NCBI GenBank assembly: GCA_002363385.1
Contig: DEVL01000003.1
Location: 372,505 to 436,504, forward strand
Direction: 5' to 3'
From: Stenotrophomonas maltophilia
Lineage (GTDB): Bacteria; Pseudomonadota; Gammaproteobacteria; Xanthomonadales; Xanthomonadaceae
Length of the DNA stretch: 64,000 nt
Shown here: positions 39,761 through 49,120 of the stretch, one piece after another
How the letters are laid out: every line of letters starts with the position of its first letter
How positions within the stretch are numbered: position 1 is the first letter of the stretch
Position numbers and translations under genes: made by a program
Notes under the pieces: model-generated
Told to the model about the DNA's origin: nothing
Seen by the model: only the letters and a program-made list of their open reading frames with translations
Database searches by the model: none

Positions 39761-40317
39761 AGCGCGTCGTCATCCTGGTCCAGCTGGTGCGCGAGGGTGT
39801 CGCGCAGGCGCTCGGCATCGGCGCTGTCCAGGCCACTGAGCGTGACCGCACTGAAGCGGCTGCCGGCGGTATGCACGACCAGCGTGCTCAAGCCGGCACT
39901 GCGTTCGATCGGGCCACGGCGCAGATCCAGGTGCTGCACGCGCGAAGTCGGTACACGGGTTTCGTTCTGCCAGAGCAGGTCACGGCGCAATCCGAGGCCC
40001 TGCGCGTCGAGCCGCCAATACGTGCGGCGCTGGCGGCGGAACGCGAGGGCCGCACCGACCAGCGCGCCGATCACGAGCATGCCGGCCGCACCCCACCAGC
40101 GTCCCGGCAGATCGAACACCACCCACAGCGCGCCGAGCACGCCACCCAGCAGGAGCGCGCCGGCGATCGCACCGCCAAACGCGGCCAGCGAGGCCGAACG
40201 CAGCGGCATCGCCTGCCAGTCAGGGGCGGCCGGTAAGGGCGGCAGGGGCGGCGGCACGGGAGTGTCGAGAAGATCGGACAAGGCAGGGCGCTCGGCTGGA
40301 AAACGGACCGGGCGCAT
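39757..40317 (-). CDS. Bacterial PH-domain membrane protein (YdbS-like)
   Basis: A 186-residue protein with two transmembrane helices (GGAIAGALLLGGVLGALWVV; AAGMLVIGALVGAALAF) followed by one bPH2 domain (YWRLDAQGLGLRRDLLWQNE, RVPTSRVQHLDLRRGPIERS). First gene of a two-gene unit with the larger YdbT-like protein; the stop and start overlap as ATGA. The N-terminal 50 residues are Pro/Ala-rich and the true start may be later, since no Shine-Dalgarno is visible before 40317. Confidence 0.83.
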   Translation of the reverse strand: MRPVRFPAERPALSDLLDTPVPPPLPPLPAAPDWQAMPLRSASLAAFGGAIAGALLLGGVLGALWVVFDLPGRWWGAAGMLVIGALVGAALAFRRQRRTYWRLDAQGLGLRRDLLWQNETRVPTSRVQHLDLRRGPIERSAGLSTLVVHTAGSRFSAVTLSGLDSADAERLRDTLAHQLDQDDDAL

Positions 40318-40367
40318 GCGTACAGGTGCAACCGCCCGTGGCGCAGACGGTAGCAGGTTGCCGTGGG

Positions 40368-41501
40368 CTATTGCGCGGCCTGGATCAGTGCATCGACATC
40401 GAGCAGGTGGCCGGCGCGTTCGGCCTTGGTGCGCAGGTACTGCTCGTTCTCGGCGGTGATGTCGCCGGTGACCGGCACGCAGTCGACCACCTCGATGCCG
40501 GCATTGCGCAGCCGCTGGGCCTTGGTCGGGTTGTTGCTGAGCAGCTGCACACGGCTGACCCCCAGGCCCTGCAGCATCGCCACGGCACTGCCGTAGCGGC
40601 GCTCATCGGCACCAAAGCCGAGCTGGGCATCGGCGTCGATCGTGTCCAGGCCGTCGTGCTGGTAGCCGTAGGCGCGCATCTTCGCGGCGATGCCGGTGCC
40701 GCGGCCTTCCTGGTCCAGATACAGCAGCACGCCGCCGCCGAGCTCCTTGAGCTTGCGCAGACCGCGCCGCAGCTGGTCGCCGCAGTCGCACTTGAGCGAA
40801 CCGAACAGATCACCGGTCAGGCAGGAGGAATGCACCCGCACCGGCACTACGGCGGACAGATCCGGGGTGCCGACGATGATCGCAACCTGATCGCGCTGGG
40901 CCACGCCGCCGCGGAACACCGCGAATTCGGTCATGCCGACCTCGCGCAACGGCACCGGCGAACTGGCCACCAGCTCATACGCGTGCGCGGCCTGCTCGGC
41001 ACCCTGGCTCAGGTCGCATAGCGAGACCTGTGCGCAGCCATCGAAGCGTCGGTCATCAGCGTTCAGCAGCACGCCGACCATCGCCGGCAACAGCAGGCCG
41101 AGGCGGGCGATCTCCACCGCGCCATCGTCCAGCGCTTCGCCACCGGTCCAGCCCGGCGGCATCGTACCGGGGTCGCGCAGGTAGCTGAGCGAGGGCAGGG
41201 CATCGAAGTCGATGCCGGCCAGCGGCACGCGCGCGCCCCGATCGGCGCTCACCCCGAGCACGCGGGCGCGGGTGGCGGTGAGGAACAGGTAGTGGCGATC
41301 TTCCGCGGCCGCGGCAAAGGCGGTGAAGCTGGTGCGGGTGCTGCTGTCCAGTGCGATGAAGGCCAGGCGCTGGCCGTGGCCATCATCGATCACCACCGGC
41401 CGACCGGCGCGCAGTTCAGCCACCGCGCGCTCGCAGCGGATCGCGGCCGGGTCGCCGAACAGGGAAGAAGCAGAGGACATGGCAGGGGCCGTGGGGGACA
41501 T
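40368..41501 (-). CDS. ribA: GTP cyclohydrolase II with degenerate RibB-like N-domain
   Basis: First step of riboflavin synthesis: converts GTP to 2,5-diamino-6-ribosylamino-pyrimidinone phosphate. The catalytic half (about 190-377) has the zinc ligands in SSCLTGDLFGSLKCDCGDQL, YLDQEGRGTGI and the substrate loop LLSNNPTKAQRL. The N-terminal half (CERAVAELRAGRPVVIDDG) looks like DHBP synthase (RibB) but lacks its acidic metal-binding DREDEGD-type motif, so that part is probably not catalytic. Start is uncertain: ATG 41501 (377 residues, weak GGAA upstream), ATG 41480 or GTG 41513. Confidence 0.9.
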   Translation of the reverse strand: MSPTAPAMSSASSLFGDPAAIRCERAVAELRAGRPVVIDDGHGQRLAFIALDSSTRTSFTAFAAAAEDRHYLFLTATRARVLGVSADRGARVPLAGIDFDALPSLSYLRDPGTMPPGWTGGEALDDGAVEIARLGLLLPAMVGVLLNADDRRFDGCAQVSLCDLSQGAEQAAHAYELVASSPVPLREVGMTEFAVFRGGVAQRDQVAIIVGTPDLSAVVPVRVHSSCLTGDLFGSLKCDCGDQLRRGLRKLKELGGGVLLYLDQEGRGTGIAAKMRAYGYQHDGLDTIDADAQLGFGADERRYGSAVAMLQGLGVSRVQLLSNNPTKAQRLRNAGIEVVDCVPVTGDITAENEQYLRTKAERAGHLLDVDALIQAAQ

Positions 41502-41569
41502 CGTGGGTTCCACAGTGGGGACGGATCGCGGCGATTCAATCGCACCAGGGGCGCGACGCTGCGTCGCAG

Positions 41570-42487
41570 TCAGTGCGGATGGTCCTCGGTGGCGTAGGGA
41601 TCGTCCTCACCGCTCTGCGCTGGGCGCAGCGTATAGCGCTTGTACGTCCACTGATACTGCGCCGGATCGCGCCGGGCAATGCGTTCGATGCCGGCATTGA
41701 GGACGCTGGCGGCGGTGCGCGGGTCCGGATCGGCCACGCCGGGCGGGGTCGCTTCAATATGCAGGGCGAACTCCATGCCCGGGCCGATCCGCTCGCACCA
41801 GCCGTACAGCACGGTCGCGCCGGTGCGCTCGGCCAGCCGGTTGACCAGGGTCATGGTCAGCGCCTCCACGCCGAAGAAGGGGGCGAACACGCCGTCGCCG
41901 GCCTTGGGCTGCTGGTCGGGCAGGATGCCGGTGGCGCCGCCGTCCTTGAGCACCTTGAACAGCTGGCGCACGGCCGGGCCCTCGGCGCGCACCTGCTGCA
42001 CGTTGTCGCCGCCGCGGACCAGCTGCAGGAAGGCATCGCCCACTTCCTCATCCGGCGCCTTGTAGACGATCGCGATCGGCCCGCGCGAGGCCAGCCACTG
42101 GTTGAGCAGCTCCCAGTTCCCGTAATGCGGTGCCGCCACGATCACGCCCTTGCCGGCCGCCAGGGCGGCGTCGTACAGCGCCTCGCCGTGGCGCTCGGTG
42201 AGCCGGGCCAGGTTGCGATCGCGCGGCTGGGTCCACAGGCGCAGGGTCTCGATGGCCTGCAGCGCGGTGGAACGCAGCACGTCCCGATGCAGCACCGCAC
42301 GTTCGGCGTCGCTCAGTTCGGGGTAGGCCAGCTCGAGGTTGCGGCGGGTGACGCGGCTCTCACGGGCATTGAGACGTATCCACAGCCAGGACAGCCCATT
42401 GGCGAAGGCACGCAGCCACGACCAGGGCAGGCGGGTGAACAGGGCAGCGGCGCGGTAGGCCAGGCGGGCAGTGGTGTGCGGTTTCAT
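41570..42487 (-). CDS. lpxL: Lipid A lauroyl/acyl-transferase (LpxL/HtrB family)
   Basis: Inner-membrane acyltransferase adding a secondary acyl chain to lipid A; 305 residues. One N-terminal hydrophobic segment (LPWSWLRAFANGLSWLWIRL) is followed by NLELAYPELSDAER and the catalytic HYGNWE (the HX4D/E motif). GILPDQQPKAGDGVFAPFFG is also strongly conserved. Which acyl chain it adds cannot be read, and the LpxL/LpxM split is not certain. The frame runs open further upstream, but MKPHTTARLAYRAA at 42487 is a normal start. Divergent from dtd. Confidence 0.9.
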   Translation of the reverse strand: MKPHTTARLAYRAAALFTRLPWSWLRAFANGLSWLWIRLNARESRVTRRNLELAYPELSDAERAVLHRDVLRSTALQAIETLRLWTQPRDRNLARLTERHGEALYDAALAAGKGVIVAAPHYGNWELLNQWLASRGPIAIVYKAPDEEVGDAFLQLVRGGDNVQQVRAEGPAVRQLFKVLKDGGATGILPDQQPKAGDGVFAPFFGVEALTMTLVNRLAERTGATVLYGWCERIGPGMEFALHIEATPPGVADPDPRTAASVLNAGIERIARRDPAQYQWTYKRYTLRPAQSGEDDPYATEDHPH

Positions 42488-42572
42488 CACCGCAAAGTCT
42501 AGCCGCTGGCGGCCTGCCTGTCGGCGCGCGGGCACGTTAAGGTAGGCCGCCTTCAGTTGCGGAGCCGTGTGC

Positions 42573-43013
42573 ATGCTTGTCCTGATCCAGCGCGTCAGCG
42601 ACGCCAGCGTCCGTGTGGAAGACGTGGTCGTGGGCCAGATCGGCCCCGGCCTGCTGGCCTTGGTGGGCATGGAGCCGGGCGATACCGAGGCCCAGATCGA
42701 GCGGATGGCCGATCGCCTGCTTGGTTATCGTGTGTTTGGCGACGAGGCCGGGAAAATGAACCGGTCCCTGCGCGACACCGGCGGCGGATTGCTGCTGGTC
42801 AGCCAATTCACCCTGGCGGCCGATACGTCCAGCGGGATGCGGCCGGGCTTCAGTACCGCCGCGCCGCCGGCGGAGGCTGAACGTGGATTCAATCGACTGG
42901 TGGACATCTGCAGACAAAAGCACGCCCCGGGGGTGGAAACCGGCCAGTTTGGTGCCCATATGGTTGTCAGCCTGGTCAACGATGGTCCTGTGACCTTCCT
43001 GCTCAGACCCTAG
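42573..43013 (+). CDS. dtd: D-aminoacyl-tRNA deacylase
   Basis: Homodimeric proofreading enzyme that frees tRNA from D-amino acids and mischarged glycine; 146 residues. Signature motifs are SQFTLAAD and the C-terminal NDGPVTF (the family NxGPxT), which form the active site across the dimer. GGAG lies eight bases before ATG 42573; the GTG six bases upstream is too close to it. rpoD follows by 90 bp with its own promoter. Confidence 0.95.
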   Translation: MLVLIQRVSDASVRVEDVVVGQIGPGLLALVGMEPGDTEAQIERMADRLLGYRVFGDEAGKMNRSLRDTGGGLLLVSQFTLAADTSSGMRPGFSTAAPPAEAERGFNRLVDICRQKHAPGVETGQFGAHMVVSLVNDGPVTFLLRP

Positions 43014-43051
43014 CCCCCGGGACCACCGCCCGGGAAGGCGGGGCGCCGGGC

Positions 43052-43060
43052 TGGTATAAT
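43052..43060 (+). promoter_or_regulatory. Extended -10 promoter of rpoD
   Basis: TGGTATAAT is a perfect extended -10 element (TGnTATAAT). No good -35 is present 17 bp upstream, as expected for extended -10 promoters. It would start transcription near 43067, about 37 bases before the rpoD ATG. Confidence 0.7.
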
Positions 43061-43103
43061 GCTAGGTTCTATTCCCTCTCCCAGCCGGTGGCGCGAGCAC
43101 TAC

Positions 43104-44951
<1,848 letters not shown>

Positions 44952-44985
44952 TCGATACCGGCAGTTCACGATGAAACACCAACAG

Positions 44986-45012
44986 ACCCCGCGCAAGCGG
45001 GGTTTGTTTTTT
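44986..45012 (+). terminator. Intrinsic terminator of rpoD
   Basis: ACCCCGC - GCAA - GCGGGGT followed by TTGTTTTTT, a 7-bp GC stem with a GCAA tetraloop and a U tract; a textbook Rho-independent terminator 34 bp after the rpoD stop. Confidence 0.92.
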
Positions 45013-45103
45013 GGGCGGCAGGTGTCGCCGCGTGGGCAGCGGGCGCGAATGCGGATGCGGTAGGATGCGCGTCGCTTTACACCTGTGGATCAATGGAATG
45101 ACG

Positions 45104-45778
45104 ATGAAAAAAGGCTGGCTTCTCCTTGCTCTCTGCCCCTTCGCCGCGCTGGCCGCGGAGCCTCAGCAGCCTGCCTGCAACGCAGCTGATTTCTTCCAGA
45201 CCCAGCCCGACCTCACCGTCGGCCGCGTCGTGGATGCCGGCAACGTGGCCCTGATGGCTGAGCGCCCCGGCTGCCTGGACACGCCGCAGGACGGCTGCAG
45301 TAGCGGCGATGAAGTTGAACCGGGCAGCGGCCTGGTGATCGGCAGCCGCTGGAACGACTACTACTGCGTGCAGGTCCTGCCACCCGGCAAAGCGGTGGTG
45401 GGCTGGGCGCCGGCAGAGCGTGTCATGAAGACCGGCCACATGGCCGACACCGACTTCAGCAGTTGGCTTGGCAGCTGGGACGGCAGCGCAGGGCGCGTGC
45501 TGGAGATCCAGGCCGAGGGCGACACGCTGCATCTGCGCATGCTGCCAGCGGGCGGCAAAGGCGAGGGCACGCTGATCGGCAGCGCCGAGCCGATGGGCGA
45601 TGAGCTGTTTCTGGGTGAAGAACCCTGCGCACTGCGGGCCTCGCTGCAGGGAGCGGAGTTGGTCGTCACCGACAACGGGCAGTGCGCGATCGGCGCCGTC
45701 AACCCGGGTGGCGTCTACTCGAGCCGGGCGGCGGCGCAGCGGATGGAGCGCTTGTTCGAGGGGGTGGGGGATCGCTAG
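45104..45778 (+). CDS. Secreted protein of unknown function (SH3-like)
   Basis: A 224-residue exported protein; signal peptide MKKGWLLLALCPFAALA. The mature part starts with EPQQPACNAADFF and contains VLPPGKAVVGWAPAERV, a segment like bacterial SH3 domains. Several Cys residues suggest disulfides. No catalytic motif is visible. Start uncertain between ATG 45098 and 45104; GGA six bases before the latter favours it. It follows the rpoD terminator and has its own transcription unit, ending in an AT-rich region. Confidence 0.78.
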   Translation: MKKGWLLLALCPFAALAAEPQQPACNAADFFQTQPDLTVGRVVDAGNVALMAERPGCLDTPQDGCSSGDEVEPGSGLVIGSRWNDYYCVQVLPPGKAVVGWAPAERVMKTGHMADTDFSSWLGSWDGSAGRVLEIQAEGDTLHLRMLPAGGKGEGTLIGSAEPMGDELFLGEEPCALRASLQGAELVVTDNGQCAIGAVNPGGVYSSRAAAQRMERLFEGVGDR

Positions 45779-45804
45779 GTTTTTATTTGAGTTTCGTTTC
45801 TTTT

Positions 45805-45928
45805 TTCGTAACTTAATTGCTGCAGTGTTTTTGCTGATGGCTGATACGTTGTTATTTTAATCAACGGCTTAGAGGTATGATGAGGTTGTGGTTCGCCAAA
45901 GATTGGCGTATAGATTCGTAACTTAATT
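45805..45928. repeat. Two 14-bp direct repeats upstream of the HipA-like gene
   Basis: TTCGTAACTTAATT occurs at 45805-45818 and again at 45915-45928, 110 bp apart start to start, in an AT-rich stretch that contrasts with the surroundings. The second copy ends 18 bp before the start codon of the YjjJ-like gene. They are good candidates for operator sites of that gene's own winged-helix domain or of another regulator. Confidence 0.65.
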
Positions 45929-45946
45929 CGTCTCGAAATCCAGACC

Positions 45947-47347
45947 ATGGCCCGTCCCCGTACCGTCCAGCTCCAGACGCTTTTCGACAGTCTGCCGGCT
46001 GGCGAGGTGGTATCGGCGGCCGATCTCATTGATCGCCTGGGCGTCACCCGGCCAACCCTGAGCCGTCTGGTCGCCGAGGCCGGGGACCGCGTGGTGCGAC
46101 TTGGCCGCACCCGCGCCACGGCCTATGCCGTCCGCCAGCAGACCGCCGCGGGCAGCGAGTGGCCGCTGTACCGTCTGCGCCCAGACGCCACCCTTGAAGA
46201 ACTGGGCTCGGTCGTGGCACTCACGGGCGAGACCTTCCACGTGGCGACTACCGCCGCACGTCCCAATCTGACCCGTTCGCCCGACGAGACCGTCGACGGC
46301 CACTTCCCGGGGCTGCCGTGGTATCTGGACGACCTGCGCCCACAGGGCTTCCTCGGGCGCACGTTCGCGCATCGTCGCGGGCGTGACCTGGGCATCCCCG
46401 ACGACCTCAATCGCTGGCAATTGGGTGACACTCTGCAGGCTCTGGTACGTGCAGGCGGCACCGAGATCGGTGACCTCCTGCTTGGCGGCGATGCCGTGCA
46501 GATGGCGTTGCGCGCGCTTGATGCGCCTGGCGATCACGTCCCTGCCGGGCAGCGCGCACGTCGTTATCCCGAGCGCGCCGCAGCGGCACTGGAAGGCGAA
46601 GACGTCGGATCGTCGCCGGGTGGCGAGCAACCGAAGTTTACTGCCACGGTGGAGCATGAGGGAGGGCGCTATGCGGCGCTGGTGAAGTTCGCGCAGCCCA
46701 CCGCAGGCGAGGCCGCCGAGCGCTGGGCGGACCTGCTGGTCTGCGAGCACCTCGCCCTGCAGTGCCTGCGCGACGCGGGGGTGGACGCGGCGGCGTCCGA
46801 GATTCTCCAGACCGACACGCACACGTTCCTCGAGGTGCAGCGCTTCGACCGTACCGTCGACGTGCTCGGCCGGCGTGGCTTCGTCTCGCTGCTGGCGCTG
46901 TCTTCGGCCTTCGTCGGTGACGTGACCCTGGACTGGGGGACGGCGGCAGACGCGCTGCTGACGCAGGGCTGGGTCGATCGCGACGCGCAGGCCGCCATGG
47001 GTAGGCTGCACGCCTTCGGCCGGCTGATCGGCAACAGCGACATGCATCAGGGCAATCTGGGTTTCCACCTGGTCGATCGCGGTCCGCTGCCGTTGGCGCC
47101 CGCGTATGACATGTTGCCGATGTCACTGGCACCCTCGCGCACAGGGGTGCTGCGTGCAGCTACGCCGCTCGCCTCCATCGCGCCGGAGCGCAGCGGCCAG
47201 CTCGCGCACCTGCACTGGGCAGCGCCGCTGGCGGTGGACTACTGGCAGCGCGTGGCGGGCTCGGCGCTGCTGCGCTCGGACGTGCTGCGTGAGCTGGCTG
47301 CGGAGAATGCGCGTCGGGTGCAGGCGATGGGGCAGCGTTTCGGCTGA
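45947..47347 (+). CDS. yjjJ: HipA-family toxin-like kinase with N-terminal DNA-binding domain (YjjJ type)
   Basis: A 466-residue protein. Residues about 1-65 form a winged helix-turn-helix (LIDRLGVTRPTLSRLVAEAG, then RVVRLGRTRATAYAV). The rest is HipA-like: RRYPERAAAALEGEDVGSSP before the ATP loop GGEQPKF (Lys230), EVQRFDRTVDVLGRRGFVSL, and the catalytic loop GRLIGNSDMHQGNLGFHLV (Asp365). DMLPMSLAPSRTG follows. Classic HipA needs a separate HipB antitoxin for DNA binding and neutralisation; here no hipB is adjacent and the DNA-binding part is fused, as in E. coli YjjJ. HipA kinases phosphorylate aminoacyl-tRNA synthetases; this target is unknown. Direct repeats lie in its promoter. Confidence 0.88.
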   Translation: MARPRTVQLQTLFDSLPAGEVVSAADLIDRLGVTRPTLSRLVAEAGDRVVRLGRTRATAYAVRQQTAAGSEWPLYRLRPDATLEELGSVVALTGETFHVATTAARPNLTRSPDETVDGHFPGLPWYLDDLRPQGFLGRTFAHRRGRDLGIPDDLNRWQLGDTLQALVRAGGTEIGDLLLGGDAVQMALRALDAPGDHVPAGQRARRYPERAAAALEGEDVGSSPGGEQPKFTATVEHEGGRYAALVKFAQPTAGEAAERWADLLVCEHLALQCLRDAGVDAAASEILQTDTHTFLEVQRFDRTVDVLGRRGFVSLLALSSAFVGDVTLDWGTAADALLTQGWVDRDAQAAMGRLHAFGRLIGNSDMHQGNLGFHLVDRGPLPLAPAYDMLPMSLAPSRTGVLRAATPLASIAPERSGQLAHLHWAAPLAVDYWQRVAGSALLRSDVLRELAAENARRVQAMGQRFG

Positions 47348-47403
47348 TGTGAGGGGTGCAGTGGAAAGCGCCTGCGGGCCTCCACTACACTGTGCGGCCG
47401 CAA

Positions 47404-47479
47404 GGGCCTATAGCTCAACGGTTAGAGCAGAGGACTCATAATCCTTTGGTTCCAGGTTCGAATCCTGGTGGGCCCACCA
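47404..47479 (+). tRNA. tRNA with CAU anticodon, probably tRNA-Ile2 (lysidine type)
   Basis: A 76-base cloverleaf with encoded CCA. Acceptor GGGCCTA pairs with TGGGCCC; D stem GCTC/GAGC; anticodon arm GAGGA-CTCATAA-TCCTT (anticodon CAT); T arm CCAGG-TTCGAAT-CCTGG. C4-G69 and C5-G68 in the acceptor stem match the tRNA-Ile2 recognised by TilS; elongator Met tRNAs usually have other pairs there. Met elongator is the alternative. Transcribed in the same direction as the HipA-like gene. Confidence 0.93.
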
Positions 47480-47663
47480 CACCGGCGTCTCTGGTGACCG
47501 GCATCCCTGCGACCTACTTCGCTCACCTCGCCGCATCCCAAGCCAGAGACGCGCGCTGTCGTAGGCCGACCGCGCAGGCAAGCAACCGCTCCATGGGCCA
47601 CCGCACCTCGCCGCTGTGAGTGCCGCAGCCATAGCTCCCATCCCATGACTTCTGCCACTCCAT

Positions 47664-47685
47664 CATGACTACAGATGTAGTCATG
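47664..47685. promoter_or_regulatory. Perfect BlaI/MecI-like palindromic operator
   Basis: CATGACTACA-GA-TGTAGTCATG has perfect 10-bp arms around two bases and contains TACANNTGTA, the core bound by BlaI/MecI/CopY-family repressors. It lies 27 bp before the start codon of a beta-lactamase-like gene, where it would overlap the promoter. No such repressor gene is in the window. Confidence 0.75.
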
Positions 47686-47711
47686 CTGTATCCGTTTCCG
47701 GAGGAATGCGC

Positions 47712-48905
47712 ATGCACTTGAAATCGTGGTGGATGGCACTGAGCTGCCTGGTGTGCTGCAACGCTTTTGCTGCCAGCGGTGGGATGGAGCGCGCTCTGGC
47801 CAATCTGAAGGTCAACGCGGCGATGTCCCGCTCGGATGCGATGCTGATACAGCGCGATGGAGAGACGCTGCTCGAAACCCGGAGCACCGCGGCAGCGCAG
47901 CCGAATGAACTGATGTCGGCGACCAAGTCGGTGGTGGCACTGTCCATCGGGCTGTTGCTGCACAGCGGCGCGCTGGAATCGCTGGATCAGCCGGTAAGCG
48001 CGATCTATCCAGAGTGGGCACAGGGGCGCAAGCAGCACATCACGGTGCGGATGCTGCTCAGTCACACCTCCGGCCTGCAGAATGTGCCGAATGCAGGCAT
48101 CGAACTGGAAGGTGCGCCGGATCTGGTCAAGCTGGCATTGGCGGCTGAACTGTCAACGGATCCCGGGTCGACGTTCTCCTACAACAACAAGGCGACCAAC
48201 CTCCTCGCCGGCATCGTCGAGCGCGCTTCGGGGAAGACGATGGATCGCGTCGTCGAGAGTGGCTTGTTCCAGCCACTGGGCATCACGGACTACACGTGGC
48301 GCAAGGATGAGGCGGGCACGCCGATCGGCATGGCCGGCCTGGCACTGTCCGCTGCCGACCTGGCCAAACTGGGCCGGTTGATTCTGGACAAGGGTGTCGC
48401 GCCAGACGGGCGTCGCCTGCTGGGAGAAGACTTCGTCGCTGAACTCATCGCCGAAAGCGCCCGCTCGAAGGACGTGGGGCTGCTGTGGTGGAGAATTCCT
48501 GCCTGGGAGCGGTTTACGCTGAAGCCGGACGCGGCATCGCTTCTGTCGCGCAACGGCGTCGATGCGGGCGTGGCGGCTGGGCTGTTGAAGGCGGGCAGTC
48601 GCGGGTTTGCCAGCAAGGGCGAGCTGTTCGCTTTTTTCGGGGAAAGCCTCGGGCCAAGCTGGGCTGACGCGTACGGCCGCGAGATCACCAGCCGAGGGAT
48701 CAAACTTACGGATCTGTTTGATCAGGTGCGCGGGCCGGTCGCCGCCTATGCTGCCATGGGTTACATGGGCCAGTATCTGGTCGTGGTTCCAGAGACATCC
48801 CTGGTGGGGGTCCGGCAGATCGCGCGCAAGGAGGGCCACGATTTCGCCGTCGACGACTATGCGACGTTTGCCGCCGACGTGTTGACCTTGTCCGAAGCAC
48901 TGTAA
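47712..48905 (+). CDS. Serine hydrolase of the class C beta-lactamase family
   Basis: Secreted 397-residue protein with a signal peptide (LKSWWMALSCLVCCNAFAAS). The SxxK catalytic motif is SATK (Ser69, Lys72) and the YxN motif is YNN (Tyr157, Asn159). VRMLLSHTSGLQNVP is typical of the beta-lactamase/D-Ala-D-Ala carboxypeptidase/esterase group. A clear KTG box was not found, so true beta-lactamase activity is doubtful; peptidase or esterase activity is as likely. GGAGG seven bases before ATG 47712. A BlaI-like operator lies in the promoter. Confidence 0.87.
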   Translation: MHLKSWWMALSCLVCCNAFAASGGMERALANLKVNAAMSRSDAMLIQRDGETLLETRSTAAAQPNELMSATKSVVALSIGLLLHSGALESLDQPVSAIYPEWAQGRKQHITVRMLLSHTSGLQNVPNAGIELEGAPDLVKLALAAELSTDPGSTFSYNNKATNLLAGIVERASGKTMDRVVESGLFQPLGITDYTWRKDEAGTPIGMAGLALSAADLAKLGRLILDKGVAPDGRRLLGEDFVAELIAESARSKDVGLLWWRIPAWERFTLKPDAASLLSRNGVDAGVAAGLLKAGSRGFASKGELFAFFGESLGPSWADAYGREITSRGIKLTDLFDQVRGPVAAYAAMGYMGQYLVVVPETSLVGVRQIARKEGHDFAVDDYATFAADVLTLSEAL

Positions 48906-49022
48906 GACGTTCGAGCCCATCTCCCCTGCAACTGCGGCGCCCAGCCCGAAGACCGCAGACACCGCGCCGAGCGTCACATTGAAGCGGCTGGTTCGCTGGG
49001 CCAGGTCGCTGATGATGACGGG
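48906..49022 (-). pseudogene. Fragment of an MFS transporter
   Basis: On the minus strand, from 49022 downwards, one frame reads VIISDLAQRTSRFNVTLG then AVSAVFGLGAAVAGEMGSNV, resembling the late-helix region of an MFS permease (ADLTRGTGRFN-like loop followed by a Gly/Ala helix). Upstream the match continues only after a one-base shift (EIVRALPP), and there is no full gene. It looks like the remnant of a deleted transporter gene between the beta-lactamase-like gene and eptA. Confidence 0.5.
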
Positions 49023-49071
49023 GGCAGTGCACGGACGATCTCCGCACCGACGTCAGGCATGTCTCCTGAGC

Positions 49072-49089
49072 GCGCCCGTCCGCGGGCGC
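49072..49089. terminator. Hairpin downstream of eptA
   Basis: GCGCCCG - TCCG - CGGGCGC, a 7-bp GC stem, 31 bp after the eptA stop codon on the minus strand. No U tract follows, so it is only a possible terminator. Confidence 0.4.
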
Positions 49090-49120
49090 CTCGTGTCAAT
49101 GTGACCGCCCGCCCATTGGG

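Noticed and set aside
47404..49120. Possible genomic island integrated at the tRNA
   Set aside because: No integrase and no second copy of the tRNA 3' end is present in the window; only a transporter fragment suggests past change.
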